This document shows positions 1 to 10,072 of a DNA stretch of 64,000 nt, in pieces. Origin of the DNA: Limanda limanda (taxonomy: Eukaryota; Chordata; Actinopteri; Pleuronectiformes; Pleuronectidae); contig NW_026870465.1 of NCBI RefSeq assembly GCF_963576545.1, forward strand, positions 434,001 to 498,000, written 5' to 3'. Made by a program: the position numbers and the translations under genes. The notes beneath the pieces were generated by a model. That model saw nothing but the letters and a program-made list of their open reading frames with translations, searched no databases and was not told where the DNA came from. Positions within the stretch are counted from its first letter, which is position 1. Every line of letters starts with the position of its first letter.

Positions 1-41
1 GTTAGGGTTAGGGTTAGGGATGAAAGCACATAGGAGAAAGA

Positions 42-84
42 GATATTCTTGAATAACTTTTTTTGTGAAGGTCGGAGAGACTTG
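42..84 (+). repeat. Invariant 43-bp core shared by all monomers
   Basis: The stretch from GATATTCTTGAATAAC through a T7 run to GGAGAGACTTG is shared by M1, M2 and M3, so it occurs 400 times in complete units and is the most uniform part of the satellite. It contains the dyad TATTC-TT-GAATA. Recurrent variants are few: AACTG with GGACGG (about 691, 2129, 3727, 4525, 9967, 14129 and 38107), AACAT with GTCAGAG (18919, 43700, 46093, 48498, 50897, 63240), TTGTTAAGG in a few S units, and loss of one G after the T-run in three L units. Because it is the longest near-identical stretch common to all monomers, it is the likely place for unequal exchange. Confidence 0.9.
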
Positions 85-157
85 CAAGTAGGCTCTACCC
101 CCACTAAATGGGGTAGCGCGCATCGATCGGTACCATCCTTGAGCTTCTCCGACTTTC
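67..157 (+). repeat. Outer inverted repeat in C-tail monomers (12-bp arms)
   Basis: GAAGGTCGGAGA at 67-78 (core) can pair with TCTCCGACTTTC at 146-157 (tail end): twelve consecutive pairs including one G-T wobble, enclosing about 67 nt. The geometry recurs in S units and in M3. In M2 the corresponding tail keeps only the eight inner letters (CGACCTTC). The potential to form a stem in RNA or a cruciform in DNA is seen in the sequence. Function is unknown. Confidence 0.7.
95..116 (+). repeat. Inner hairpin in C-tail: 7-bp perfect arms, 8-nt loop
   Basis: CTACCCC (95-101) and GGGGTAG (110-116) are perfectly complementary around an 8-nt loop, nested inside the outer inverted repeat. The T allele at position 115, found in many S units, replaces a T-A pair by a T-T mismatch. 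L units keep the A in the cases I checked. The CTGTACC variants (10641, 11603, 54943, 57350 and 60715 regions) lie just outside the stem. Confidence 0.75.
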
Positions 158-161
158 GGAA

Positions 162-182
162 GGGTTAGGGTTAGGGTTAGGG
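162..182 (+). repeat. Representative telomeric block: four G-tracts, G-quadruplex motif
   Basis: The last GG of one unit plus the first G of the next complete a GGG tract (162-164) in front of three TTAGGG hexamers, giving G-tracts at 162-164, 168-170, 174-176 and 180-182 with TTA loops. Four such tracts are what vertebrate-type telomeric DNA needs to fold into an intramolecular G-quadruplex (established for the TTAGGG sequence). The same block recurs at the start of 244 of 259 units. The two imperfect ones are TCAGGG at 11042 and TTAGTG at 41894. Fifteen units have only two hexamers (three G-tracts). I saw none with four or more. Confidence 0.92.
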
Positions 183-326
183 ATGAAAGCACATAGGAGA
201 AAGAGATATTCTTGAATAACTTTTTTTGTGAAGGTCGGAGAGACTTGGAAAGTGGTTGCATCTGGACTAATTTGGGTCCTGCAGATCGACTGGTACCATC
301 CCCGAGCTTGTACGACCTTCGGAAGA
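164..326 (+). repeat. Monomer M2: telomeric linker plus core plus G-tail
   Basis: Same first 84 bp as the S unit (telomeric block, leader, core), then a different 79-bp tail beginning GAAAGTGGTTGC (248-326). Aligned without gaps, the G-tail and the C-tail agree at about 55 of 79 positions (about 70%), so they are diverged copies of one ancestral tail. The best-conserved stretch surrounds GATCGAT and GGTACCATCC. A small inverted repeat GGAC/GTCC (264-267 and 276-279, 8-nt loop) lies roughly where the C-tail has its 7-bp hairpin. Confidence 0.9.
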
Positions 327-481
327 GGTCGACCGACGAAATTCCCCCAAATCTGAGGAGATATTCTTGAATAACTTTTTTTGTGAAGGTCGGAGAGACT
401 TGCAAGTAGGCTCTACCCCCACTAAATGGGGTAGCGCGCATCGATCGGTACCATCCTTGAGCTTCTCCGACTTTCGGAAGG
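327..481 (+). repeat. Monomer M3: non-telomeric linker plus core plus C-tail (155 bp)
   Basis: Begins with a 33-bp linker (327-359) that has no TTAGGG and contains GGTCGACC, a perfect palindrome with a SalI site, followed by GACGAAATTCCCCC. Core and C-tail then follow, essentially as in S. This monomer is probably closest to a plain satellite monomer without telomeric sequence, but that is inference. Five L units carry a GACCTACG variant that extends the palindrome to AGGTCGACCT (around 8161, 10404, 10885, 11366 and 11847). Confidence 0.9.
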
Positions 482-3400
482 GTTAGGGTTAGGGTTAGGG
501 ATGAAAGCACATAGGAGAAAGAGATATTCTTGAATAACTTTTTTTGTGAAGGTCGGAGAGACTTGGAAAGTGGTTGCATCTGGACTAATTTGGGTCCTGC
601 GGATCGATTGGTACCATCCCCGAGCTTGTACGACCTTCGGAAGAGGTCGACCGACGAAATTCCCCCAAATCTGAGGAGATATTCTTGAATAACTGTTTTT
701 GTGAAGGACGGAGAGACTTGCAAGTAGGCTCTACCCCCACTAAATGGGGTAGCGCGCATCGATCGGTACCATCCTTGAGCTTCTCCGACTTTCGGAAGGG
801 TTAGGGTTAGGGTTAGGGATGAAAGCACATAGGAGAAAGAGATATTCTTGAATAACTTTTTTTGTGAAGGTCGGAGAGACTTGCAAGTAGGCTCTACCCC
901 CACTAAATGGGGTTGCGCGCATCGATCGGTACCATCCTTGAGCTTCTCCGACTTTCGGAAGGGTTAGGGTTAGGGTTAGGGATGAAAGCACATAGGAGAA
1001 AGAGATATTCTTGAATAACTTTTTTTGTGAAGGTCGGAGAGACTTGGAAAGTGGTTGCATCTGGACTAATTTGGGTCCTGCAGATCGATTGGTACCATCC
1101 CCGAGCTTGTACGACCTTCGGAAGAGGTCGACCGACGAAATTCCCCCAAATCTGAGGAGATATTCTTGAATAACTTTTTTTGTGAAGGTCGGAGAGACTT
1201 GCAAGTAGGCTCTACCCCCACTAAATGGGGTAGCGCGCATCGATCGGTACCATCCTTGAGCTTCTCCGACTTTCGGAAGGGTTAGGGTTAGGGTTAGGGA
1301 TGAAAGCACATAGGAGAAAGAGATATTCTTGAATAACTTTTTTTGTGAAGGTCGGAGAGACTTGGAAAGTGGTTGCATCTGGACTAATTTGGGTCCTGCG
1401 GATCGATTGGTACCATCCCCGAGCTTGTACGACCTTCGGAAGAGGTCGACCGACGAAATTCCCCCAAATCTGAGGAGATATTCTTGAATAACTTTTTTTG
1501 TGAAGGTCGGAGAGACTTGCAAGTAGGCTCTACCCCCACTAAATGGGGTAGCGCGCATCGATCGGTACCATCCTTGAGCTTCTCCGACTTTCGGAAGGGT
1601 TAGGGTTAGGGTTAGGGATGAAAGCACATAGGAGAAAGAGATATTCTTGAATAACTTTTTTTGTGAAGGTCGGAGAGACTTGGAAAGTGGTTGCATCTGG
1701 ACTAATTTGGGTCCTGCAGATCGATTGGTACCATCCCCGAGCTTGTACGACCTTCGGAAGAGGTCGACCGACGAAATTCCCCCAAATCTGAGGAGATATT
1801 CTTGAATAACTTTTTTTGTGAAGGTCGGAGAGACTTGAAAGTAGGCTCTACCCCCACTAAATGGGGTAGCGCGCATCGATCGGTACCATCCTTGAGCTTC
1901 TCCGACTTTCGGAAGGGTTAGGGTTAGGGTTAGGGATGAAAGCACATAGGAGAAAGAGATATTCTTGAATAACTTTTTTTGTGAAGGTCGGAGAGACTTG
2001 GAAAGTGGTTGCATCTGGACTAATTTGGGTCCTGCGGATCGATTGGTACCATCCCCGAGCTTGTACGACCTTCGGAAGAGGTCGACCGACGAAATTCCCC
2101 CAAATCTGAGGAGATATTCTTGAATAACTGTTTTTGTGAAGGACGGAGAGACTTGCAAGTAGGCTCTACCCCCACTAAATGGGGTAGCGCGCATCGATCG
2201 GTACCATCCTTGAGCTTCTCCGACTTTCGGAAGGGTTAGGGTTAGGGTTAGGGATGAAAGCACATAGGAGAAAGAGATATTCTTGAATAACTTTTTTTGT
2301 GAAGGTCGGAGAGACTTGCAAGTAGGCTCTACCCCCACTAAATGGGGTTGCGCGCATCGATCGGTACCATCATTGAGCTTCTCCGACTTTCGGAAGGGTT
2401 AGGGTTAGGGTTAGGGATGAAAGCACATAGGAGAAAGAGATATTCTTGAATAACTTTTTTTGTGAAGGTCGGAGAGACTTGGAAAGTGGTTGCATCTGGA
2501 CTAATTTGGGTCCTGCGGATCGATTGGTACCATCCCCGAGCTTGTACGACCTTCGGAAGAGGTCGACCGACGAAATTCCCCCAAATCTGAGGAGATATTC
2601 TTGAATAACTTTTTTTGTGAAGGTCGGAGAGACTTGCAAGTAGGCTCTACCCCCACTAAATGGGGTAGCGCGCATCGATCGGTACCATCCTTGAGCTTCT
2701 CCGACTTTCGGAAGGGTTAGGGTTAGGGTTAGGGATGAAAGCACATAGGAGAAAGAGATATTCTTGAATAACTTTTTTTGTGAAGGTCGGAGAGACTTGG
2801 AAAGTGGTTGCATCTGGACTAATTTGGGTCCTGCGGATCGATTGGTACCATCCCCGAGCTTGTACGACCTTCGGAAGAGGTCGACCGACGAAATTCCCCC
2901 AAATCTGAGGAGATATTCTTGAATAACTTTTTTTGTGAAGGTCGGAGAGACTTGCAAGTAGGCTCTACCCCCACTAAATGGGGTAGCGCGCATCGATCGG
3001 TACCATCCTTGAGCTTCTCCGACTTTCGGAAGGGTTAGGGTTAGGGTTAGGGATGAAAGCACATAGGAGAAAGAGATATTCTTGAATAACTTTTTTTGTG
3101 AAGGTCGGAGAGACTTGCAAGTAGGCTCTACCCCCACTAAATGGGGTTGCGCGCATCGATCGGTACCATCCTTGAGCTTCTCCGACTTTCGGAAGGGTTA
3201 GGGTTAGGGTTAGGGATGAAAGCACATAGGAGAAAGAGATATTCTTGAATAACTTTTTTTGTGAAGGTCGGAGAGACTTGGAAAGTGGTTGCATCTGGAC
3301 TAATTTGGGTCCTGCGGATCGATTGGTACCATCCCCGAGCTTGTACGACCTTCGGAAGAGGTCGACCGACGAAATTCCCCCAAATCTGAGGAGATATTCT

Positions 3401-5430
3401 TGAATAACTTTTTTTGTGAAGGTCGGAGAGACTTGCAAGTAGGCTCTACCCCCACTAAATGGGGTAGCGCGCATCGATCGGTACCATCCTTGAGCTTCTC
3501 CGACTTTCGGAAGGGTTAGGGTTAGGGTTAGGGATGAAAGCACATAGGAGAAAGAGATATTCTTGAATAACTTTTTTTGTGAAGGTCGGAGAGACTTGGA
3601 AAGTGGTTGCATCTGGACTAATTTGGGTCCTGCGGATCGATTGGTACCATCCCCGAGCTTGTACGACCTTCGGAAAAGGTCGACCGACGAAATTCCCCCA
3701 AATCTGAGGAGATATTCTTGAATAACTGTTTTTGTGAAGGACGGAGAGACTTGCAAGTAGGCTCTACCCCCACTAAATGGGGTAGCGCGCATCGATCGGT
3801 ACCATCCTTGAGCTTCTCCGACTTTCGGAAGGGTTAGGGTTAGGGTTAGGGATGAAAGCACATAGGAGAAAGAGATATTCTTGAATAACTTTTTTTGTGA
3901 AGGTCGGAGAGACTTGCAAGTAGGCTCTACCCCCACTAAATGGGGTTGCGCGCATCGATCGGTACCATCTTTGAGCTTCTCCGACTTTCGGAAGGGTTAG
4001 GGTTAGGGTTAGGGATGAAAGCACATAGGAGAAAGAGATATTCTTGAATAACTTTTTTTGTGAAGGTCGGAGAGACTTGGAAAGTGGTTGCATCTGGACT
4101 AATTTGGGTCCTGCGGATCGATTGGTACCATCCCCGAGCTTGTACGACCTTCGGAAGAGGTCGACCGACGAAATTCCCCCAAATCTGAGGAGATATTCTT
4201 GAATAACTTTTTTTGTGAAGGTCGGAGAGACTTGCAAGTAGGCTCTACCCCCACTAAATGGGGTAGCGCGCATCGATCGGTACCATCCTTGAGCTTCTCC
4301 GACTTTCGGAAGGGTTAGGGTTAGGGTTAGGGATGAAAGCACATAGGAGAAAGAGATATTCTTGAATAACTTTTTTTGTGAAGGTCGGAGAGACTTGGAA
4401 AGTGGTTGCATCTGGACTAATTTGGGTCCTGCGGATCGATTGGTACCATCCCCGAGCTTGTACGACCTTCGGAAGAGGTCGACCGACGAAATTCCCCCAA
4501 ATCTGAGGAGATATTCTTGAATAACTGTTTTTGTGAAGGACGGAGAGACTTGCAAGTAGGCTCTACCCCCACTAAATGGGGTAGCGCGCATCGATCGGTA
4601 CCATCCTTGAGCTTCTCCGACTTTCGGAAGGGTTAGGGTTAGGGTTAGGGATGAAAGCACATAGGAGAAAGAGATATTCTTGAATAACTTTTTTTGTGAA
4701 GGTCGGAGAGACTTGCAAGTAGGCTCTACCCCCACTAAATGGGGTTGCGCGCATCGATCGGTACCATCCTTGAGCTTCTCCGACTTTCGGAAGGGTTAGG
4801 GTTAGGGTTAGGGATGAAAGCACATAGGAGAAAGAGATATTCTTGAATAACTTTTTTTGTGAAGGTCGGAGAGACTTGGAAAGTGGTTGCATCTGGACTA
4901 ATTTGGGTCCTGCGGATCGATTGGTACCATCCCCGAGCTTGTACGACCTTCGGAAGAGGTCGACCGACGAAATTCCCCCAAATCTGAGGAGATATTCTTG
5001 AATAACTTTTTTTGTGAAGGTCGGAGAGACTTGCAAGTAGGCTCTACCCCCACTAAATGGGGTAGCGCGCATCGATCGGTACCATCCTTGAGCTTCTCCG
5101 ACTTTCGGAAGGGTTAGGGTTAGGGTTAGGGATGAAAGCACATAGGAGAAAGAGATATTCTTGAATAACTTTTTTTGTGAAGGTCGGAGAGACTTGGAAA
5201 GTGGTTGCATCTGGACTAATTTGGGTCCTGCGGATCGATTGGTACCATCCCCGAGCTTGTACGACCTTCGGAAGAGGTCGACCGACGAAATTCCCCCAAA
5301 TCTGAGGAGATATTCTTGAATAACTTTTTTTGTGAAGGTCGGAGAGACTTGCAAGTAGGCTCTACCCCCACTAAATGGGGTAGCGCGCATCGATCGGTAC
5401 CATCCTTGAGCTTCTCCGACTTTCGGAAGG

Positions 5431-8400
5431 GTTAGGGTTAGGGTTAGGGATGAAAGCACATAGGAGAAAGAGATATTCTTGAATAACTTTTTTTGTGAAG
5501 GTCGGAGAGACTTGCAAGTAGGCTCTACCCCCACTAAATGGGGTTGCGCGCATCGATCGGTACCATCCTTGAGCTTCTCCGACTTTCGGAAGGGTTAGGG
5601 TTAGGGTTAGGGATGAAAGCACATAGGAGAAAGAGATATTCTTGAATAACTTTTTTTGTGAAGGTCGGAGAGACTTGGAAAGTGGTTGCATCTGGACTAA
5701 TTTGGGTCCTGCGGATCGATTGGTACCATCCCCAAGCTTGTACGACCTTCGGAAGAGGTCGACCGACGAAATTCCCCCAAATCTGAGGAGATATTCTTGA
5801 ATAACTTTTTTTGTGAAGGTTGGAGAGACTTGCAAGTAGGCTTTACCCCCACTAAATGGGGTAGCGCGCATCGATCGGTACCATCCTTGAGCTTCTCCGA
5901 CTTTCGGAAGGGTTAGGGTTAGGGTTAGGGATGAAAGCACATAGGAGAAAGAGATATTCTTGAATAACTTTTTTTGTGAAGGTCGGAGAGACTTGCAAGT
6001 AGGCTCTACCCCCACTAAATGGGGTAGCGCGCATCGATCGGTACCATCCTTGAGCTTCTCCGACTTTCGGAAGGGTTAGGGTTAGGGTTAGGGATGAAAG
6101 CACATAGGAGAAAGAGATATTCTTGAATAACTTTTTTTGTGAAGGTCGGAGAGACTTGGAAAGTGGTTGCATCTGGACTAATTTGGGTCCTGCGGATCGA
6201 TTGGTACCATCCCCGAGCTTGTACGACCTTCGGAAGAGGTCGACCGACGAAATTCCCCCAAATCTGAGGAGATATTCTTGAATAACTTTTTTTGTGAAGG
6301 TCGGAGAGACTTGCAAGTAGGCTCTACCCCCACTAAATGGGGTAGCGCGCATCGATCGGTACCATCCTTGAGCTTCTCCGACTTTCGGAAGGGTTAGGGT
6401 TAGGGTTAGGGATGAAAGCACATAGGAGAAAGAGATATTCTTGAATAACTTTTTTTGTGAAGGTCGGAGAGACTTGCAAGTAGGCTCTACCCCCACTAAA
6501 TGGGGTTGCGCGCATCGATCGGTACCATCTTTGAGCTTCTCCGACTTTCGGAAGGGTTAGGGTTAGGGTTAGGGATGAAAGCACATAGGAGAAAGAGATA
6601 TTCTTGAATAACTTTTTTTGTGAAGGTCGGAGAGACTTGGAAAGTGGTTGCATCTGGACTAATTTGGGTCCTGCGGATCGATTAATACCATCCCCGAGCT
6701 TGTACGACCTTCGGAAGAGGTCGACCGACGAAATTCCCCCAAATCTGAGGAGATATTCTTGAATAACGTTTTTTGTGAAGGTCGGAGAGACTTGCAAGTA
6801 GGCTCTACCCCCACTAAATGGGGTAGCGCGCATCGATCGGTACCATCCTTGAGCTTCTCCGACTTTCGGAAGGGTTAGGGTTAGGGTTAGGGATGAAAGC
6901 ACATAGGAGAAAGAGATATTCTTGAATAACTTTTTTTGTGAAGGTCGGAGAGACTTGCAAGTAGGCTCTACCCCCACTAAATGGGGTTGCGCGCATCGAT
7001 CGGTACCATCCTTGAGCTTCTCCGACTTTCGGAAGGGTTAGGGTTAGGGTTAGGGATGAAAGCACATAGGAGAAAGAGATATTCTTGAATAACTTTTTTT
7101 GTGAAGGTCGGAGAGACTTGGAAAGTGGTTGCATCTGGACTAATTTGGGTCCTGCGGATCGATTGGTACCATCCCCGAGCTTGTACGACCTTCGGAAGAG
7201 GTCGACCGACGAAATTCCCCCAAATCTGAGGAGATATTCTTGAATAACTTTTTTTGTGAAGGTCGGAGAGACTTGCAAGTAGGCTCTACCCCCACTAAAT
7301 GGGGTAGCGCGCATCGATCGGTACCATCCTTGAGCTTCTCCGACTTTCGGAAGGGTTAGGGTTAGGGTTAGGGATGAAAGCACATAGGAGAAAGAGATAT
7401 TCTTGAATAACTTTTTTTGTGAAGGTCGGAGAGACTTGCAAGTAGGCTCTACCCCCACTAAATGGGGTAGCGCGCATCGATCGGTACCATCCTTGAGCTT
7501 CTCCGACTTTCGGAAGGGTTAGGGTTAGGGTTAGGGATGAAAGCACATAGGAGAAAGAGATATTCTTGAATAACTTTTTTTGTGAAGGTCGGAGAGACTT
7601 GGAAAGTGGTTGCATCTGGACTAATTTGGGTCCTGCGGATCGATTGGTACCATCCCCGAGCTTGTACGACCTTCGGAAGAGGTCGACCGACGAAATTCCC
7701 CCAAATCTGAGGAGATATTCTTGAATAACTTTTTTTGTGAAGGTCGGAGAGACTTGCAAGTAGGCTCTACCCCCACTAAATGGGGTAGCGCGCATCGATC
7801 GGTACCATCCTTGAGCTTCTCCGACTTTCGGAAGGGTTAGGGTTAGGGTTAGGGATGAAAGCACATAGGAGAAAGAGATATTCTTGAATAACTTTTTTTG
7901 TGAAGGTCGGAGAGACTTGCAAGTAGGCTCTACCCCCACTAAATGGGGTTGCGCGCATCGATCGGTACCATCCTTGAGCTTCTCCGACTTTCGGAAGGGT
8001 TAGGGTTAGGGATGAAAGCACATAGGAGAAAGAGATATTCTTGAATAACTTTTTTTGTGAAGGTCGGAGAGACTTGGAAAGTGGTTGCATCTGGACTAAT
8101 TTGGGTCCTGCGGATCGATTGGTACCATCCCCGAGCTTGTACGACCTTCGGAAGAGGTCGACCTACGAAATTCCCCCAAATCTGAGGAGATATTCTTGAA
8201 TAACTTTTTTTGTGAAGGTCGGAGAGACTTGCAAGTAGGCTCTACCCCCACTAAATGGGGTAGCGCGCATCGATCGGTACCATCTTTGAGCTTCTCCGAC
8301 TTTCGGAAGGGTTAGGGTTAGGGTTAGGGATGAAAGCACATAGGAGAAAGAGATATTCTTGAATAACTTTTTTTGTGAAGGTCGGAGAGACTTGCAAGTA

Positions 8401-9273
8401 GGCTCTACCCCCACTAAATGGGGTAGCGCGCATCGATCGGTACCATCCTTGAGCTTCTCCGACTTTCGGAAGGGTTAGGGTTAGGGTTAGGGATGAAAGC
8501 ACATAGGAGAAAGAGATATTCTTGAATAACTTTTTTTGTGAAGGTCGGAGAGACTTGGAAAGTGGTTGCATCTGGACTAATTTGGGTCCTGCGGATCGAT
8601 TGGTACCATCCCCGAGCTTGTACGACCTTCGGAAGAGGTCGACCGACGAAATTCCCCCAAATCTGAGGAGATATTCTTGAATAACTTTTTTTGTGAAGGT
8701 CGGAGAGACTTGCAAGTAGGCTCTACCCCCACTAAATGGGGTAGCGCGCATCGATCGGTACCATCCTTGAGCTTCTCCGACTTTCGGAAGGGTTAGGGTT
8801 AGGGTTAGGGATGAAAGCACATAGGAGAAAGAGATATTCTTGAATAACTTTTTTTGTGAAGGTCGGAGAGACTTGCAAGTAGGCTCTACCCCCACTAAAT
8901 GGGGTTGCGCGCATCGATCGGTACCATCCTTGAGCTTCTCCGACTTTCGGAAGGGTTAGGGTTAGGGTTAGGGATGAAAGCACATAGGAGAAAGAGATAT
9001 TCTTGAATAACTTTTTTTGTGAAGGTCGGAGAGACTTGGAAAGTGGTTGCATCTGGACTAATTTGGGTCCTGCGGATCGATTGGTACCATCCCCGAGCTT
9101 GTACGACCTTCGGAAGAGGTCGACCGACGAAATTCCCCCAAATCTGAGGAGATATTCTTGAATAACTTTTTTTGTGAAGGTCGGAGAGACTTGCAAGTAG
9201 GCTCTACCCCCACTAAATGGGGTAGCGCGCATCGATCGGTACCAATCTTTGAGCTTCTCCGACTTTCGGAAGG
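5431..9273 (+). repeat. S-L zone, eight 481-bp dimers
   Basis: S starts are at 5431, 5912, 6393, 6874, 7355, 7836, 8311 and 8792. The L at 7999 has two hexamers (-6). The L at 8955 has a one-base insertion (GTACCAATC), and the S after it, at 9274, carries the GTACGCTC allele. The transition from the 799-bp to the 481-bp period is abrupt at 5431. Confidence 0.92.
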
Positions 9274-10072
9274 GTTAGGGTTAGGGTTAGGGATGAAAGC
9301 ACATAGGAGAAAGAGATATTCTTGAATAACTTTTTTTGTGAAGGTCGGAGAGACTTGCAAGTACGCTCTACCCCCACTAAATGGGGTAGCGCGCATCGAT
9401 CGGTACCATCCTTGAGCTTCTCCGACTTTCGGAAGGGTTAGGGTTAGGGTTAGGGATGAAAGCACATAGGAGAAAGAGATATTCTTGAATAACTTTTTTT
9501 GTGAAGGTCGGAGAGACTTGGAAAGTGGTTGCATCTGGACTAATTTGGGTCCTGCGGATCGATTGGTACCATCCCCGAGCTTGTACGACCTTCGGAAGAG
9601 GTCGACCGACGAAATTCCCCCAAATCTGAGGAGATATTCTTGAATAACTTTTTTTGTGAAGGTCGGAGAGACTTGCAAGTAGGCTCTACCCCCACTAAAT
9701 GGGGTAGCGCGCATCGATCGGTACCATCCTTGAGCTTCTCAGACTTTCGGAAGGGTTAGGGTTAGGGTTAGGGATGAAAGCACATAGGAGAAAGAGATAT
9801 TCTTGAATAACTTTTTTTGTGAAGGTCGGAGAGACTTGGAAAGTGGTTGCATCTGGACTAATTTGGGTCCTGCGGATCGATTGGTACCATCCCCGAGCTT
9901 GTACGACCTTCGGAAGAGGTCGACCGACGAAATTCCCCCAAATCTGAGGAGATATTCTTGAATAACTGTTTTTGTGAAGGACGGAGAGACTTGCAAGTAG
10001 GCTCTACCCCCACTAAATGGGGTAGCGCGCATCGATCGGTACCATCCTTGAGCTTCTCCGACTTTCGGAAGG
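9274..10072 (+). repeat. Single S-L-L block
   Basis: Units at 9274 (S), 9437 (L, ending CTCAGAC instead of CTCCGAC) and 9755 (L with AACTG/GGACGG core). The pair of markers CTCAGAC then AACTG recurs at 13598/13916 and 37577/37895, marking the same ancestral S-L-L block. Confidence 0.88.

Larger units (their letters stand above)
1..163 (+). repeat. Reference S unit (monomer M1, 163 bp)
   Basis: First complete short unit. Layout: telomeric block 1-20, leader 21-41, 43-bp core 42-84, C-tail 85-163 starting CAAGTAGGCTC and ending at CGGAAGG. G+C is about 47% by hand count (77 of 163). The C-tail holds clustered palindromic hexamers GCGCGC, ATCGAT, CGATCG and GGTACC. S units differ mainly at position 115, which is A here and T in many other S units (for example 914, 2349, 3148, 5545). 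In every T case I checked the unit was an S, never an L. 163 is 1 modulo 3, so each S shifts any reading frame. Confidence 0.95.
164..481 (+). repeat. Reference L unit (dimer M2+M3, 318 bp)
   Basis: First complete long unit: monomer M2 (164-326) followed by monomer M3 (327-481). Only M2 carries the telomeric block, so hexamer spacing is 318 bp across an L and 163 bp across an S. Both halves have the same core. 318 is 3 x 106, so L keeps frame, which explains long stop-free minus-strand runs where L units are adjacent. There are 141 such units here. Common alleles are CCTGCAG versus CCTGCGG in the M2 tail (the first makes a PstI site), GACCTACG versus GACCGACG in the M3 linker, and CAGTACC versus CGGTACC near the end of the unit. 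Confidence 0.95.
1..5430 (+). repeat. S-L-L zone (799-bp higher-order repeat)
   Basis: Blocks start at 1, 800, 2235, 3034, 3833 and 4632. All are S-L-L (799 bp) except the one at 800, which is S-L-L-L-L (1,435 bp). Apart from the first block, the S units carry the T allele (GGGTTGCG), and several of the L units before them carry the AACTG/GGACGG core, so these markers travel together within the 799-bp period. Confidence 0.92.

Noticed and set aside
60..66. T7 run as a terminator or promoter element
   Set aside because: Present in every core without any associated gene. Treated as part of the satellite.
1..163. tRNA, 5S rRNA or other polymerase III gene as the monomer
   Set aside because: I looked for internal A/B boxes or a 5S-like internal control region and found no convincing match. 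The T-run could act as a terminator but nothing lies upstream to terminate.
164..481. CENP-B-box-like motif
   Set aside because: No 17-bp match to the known pattern in core or tails by eye.
740..2338. Long minus-strand open reading frames here and throughout the window (100 to 689 codons)
   Set aside because: They recur with the repeat period, overlap each other in shifted frames, begin and end wherever S units or indels move the frame, and have no distinct start context or recognisable domain. They are a consequence of unit length and CCCTAA composition.
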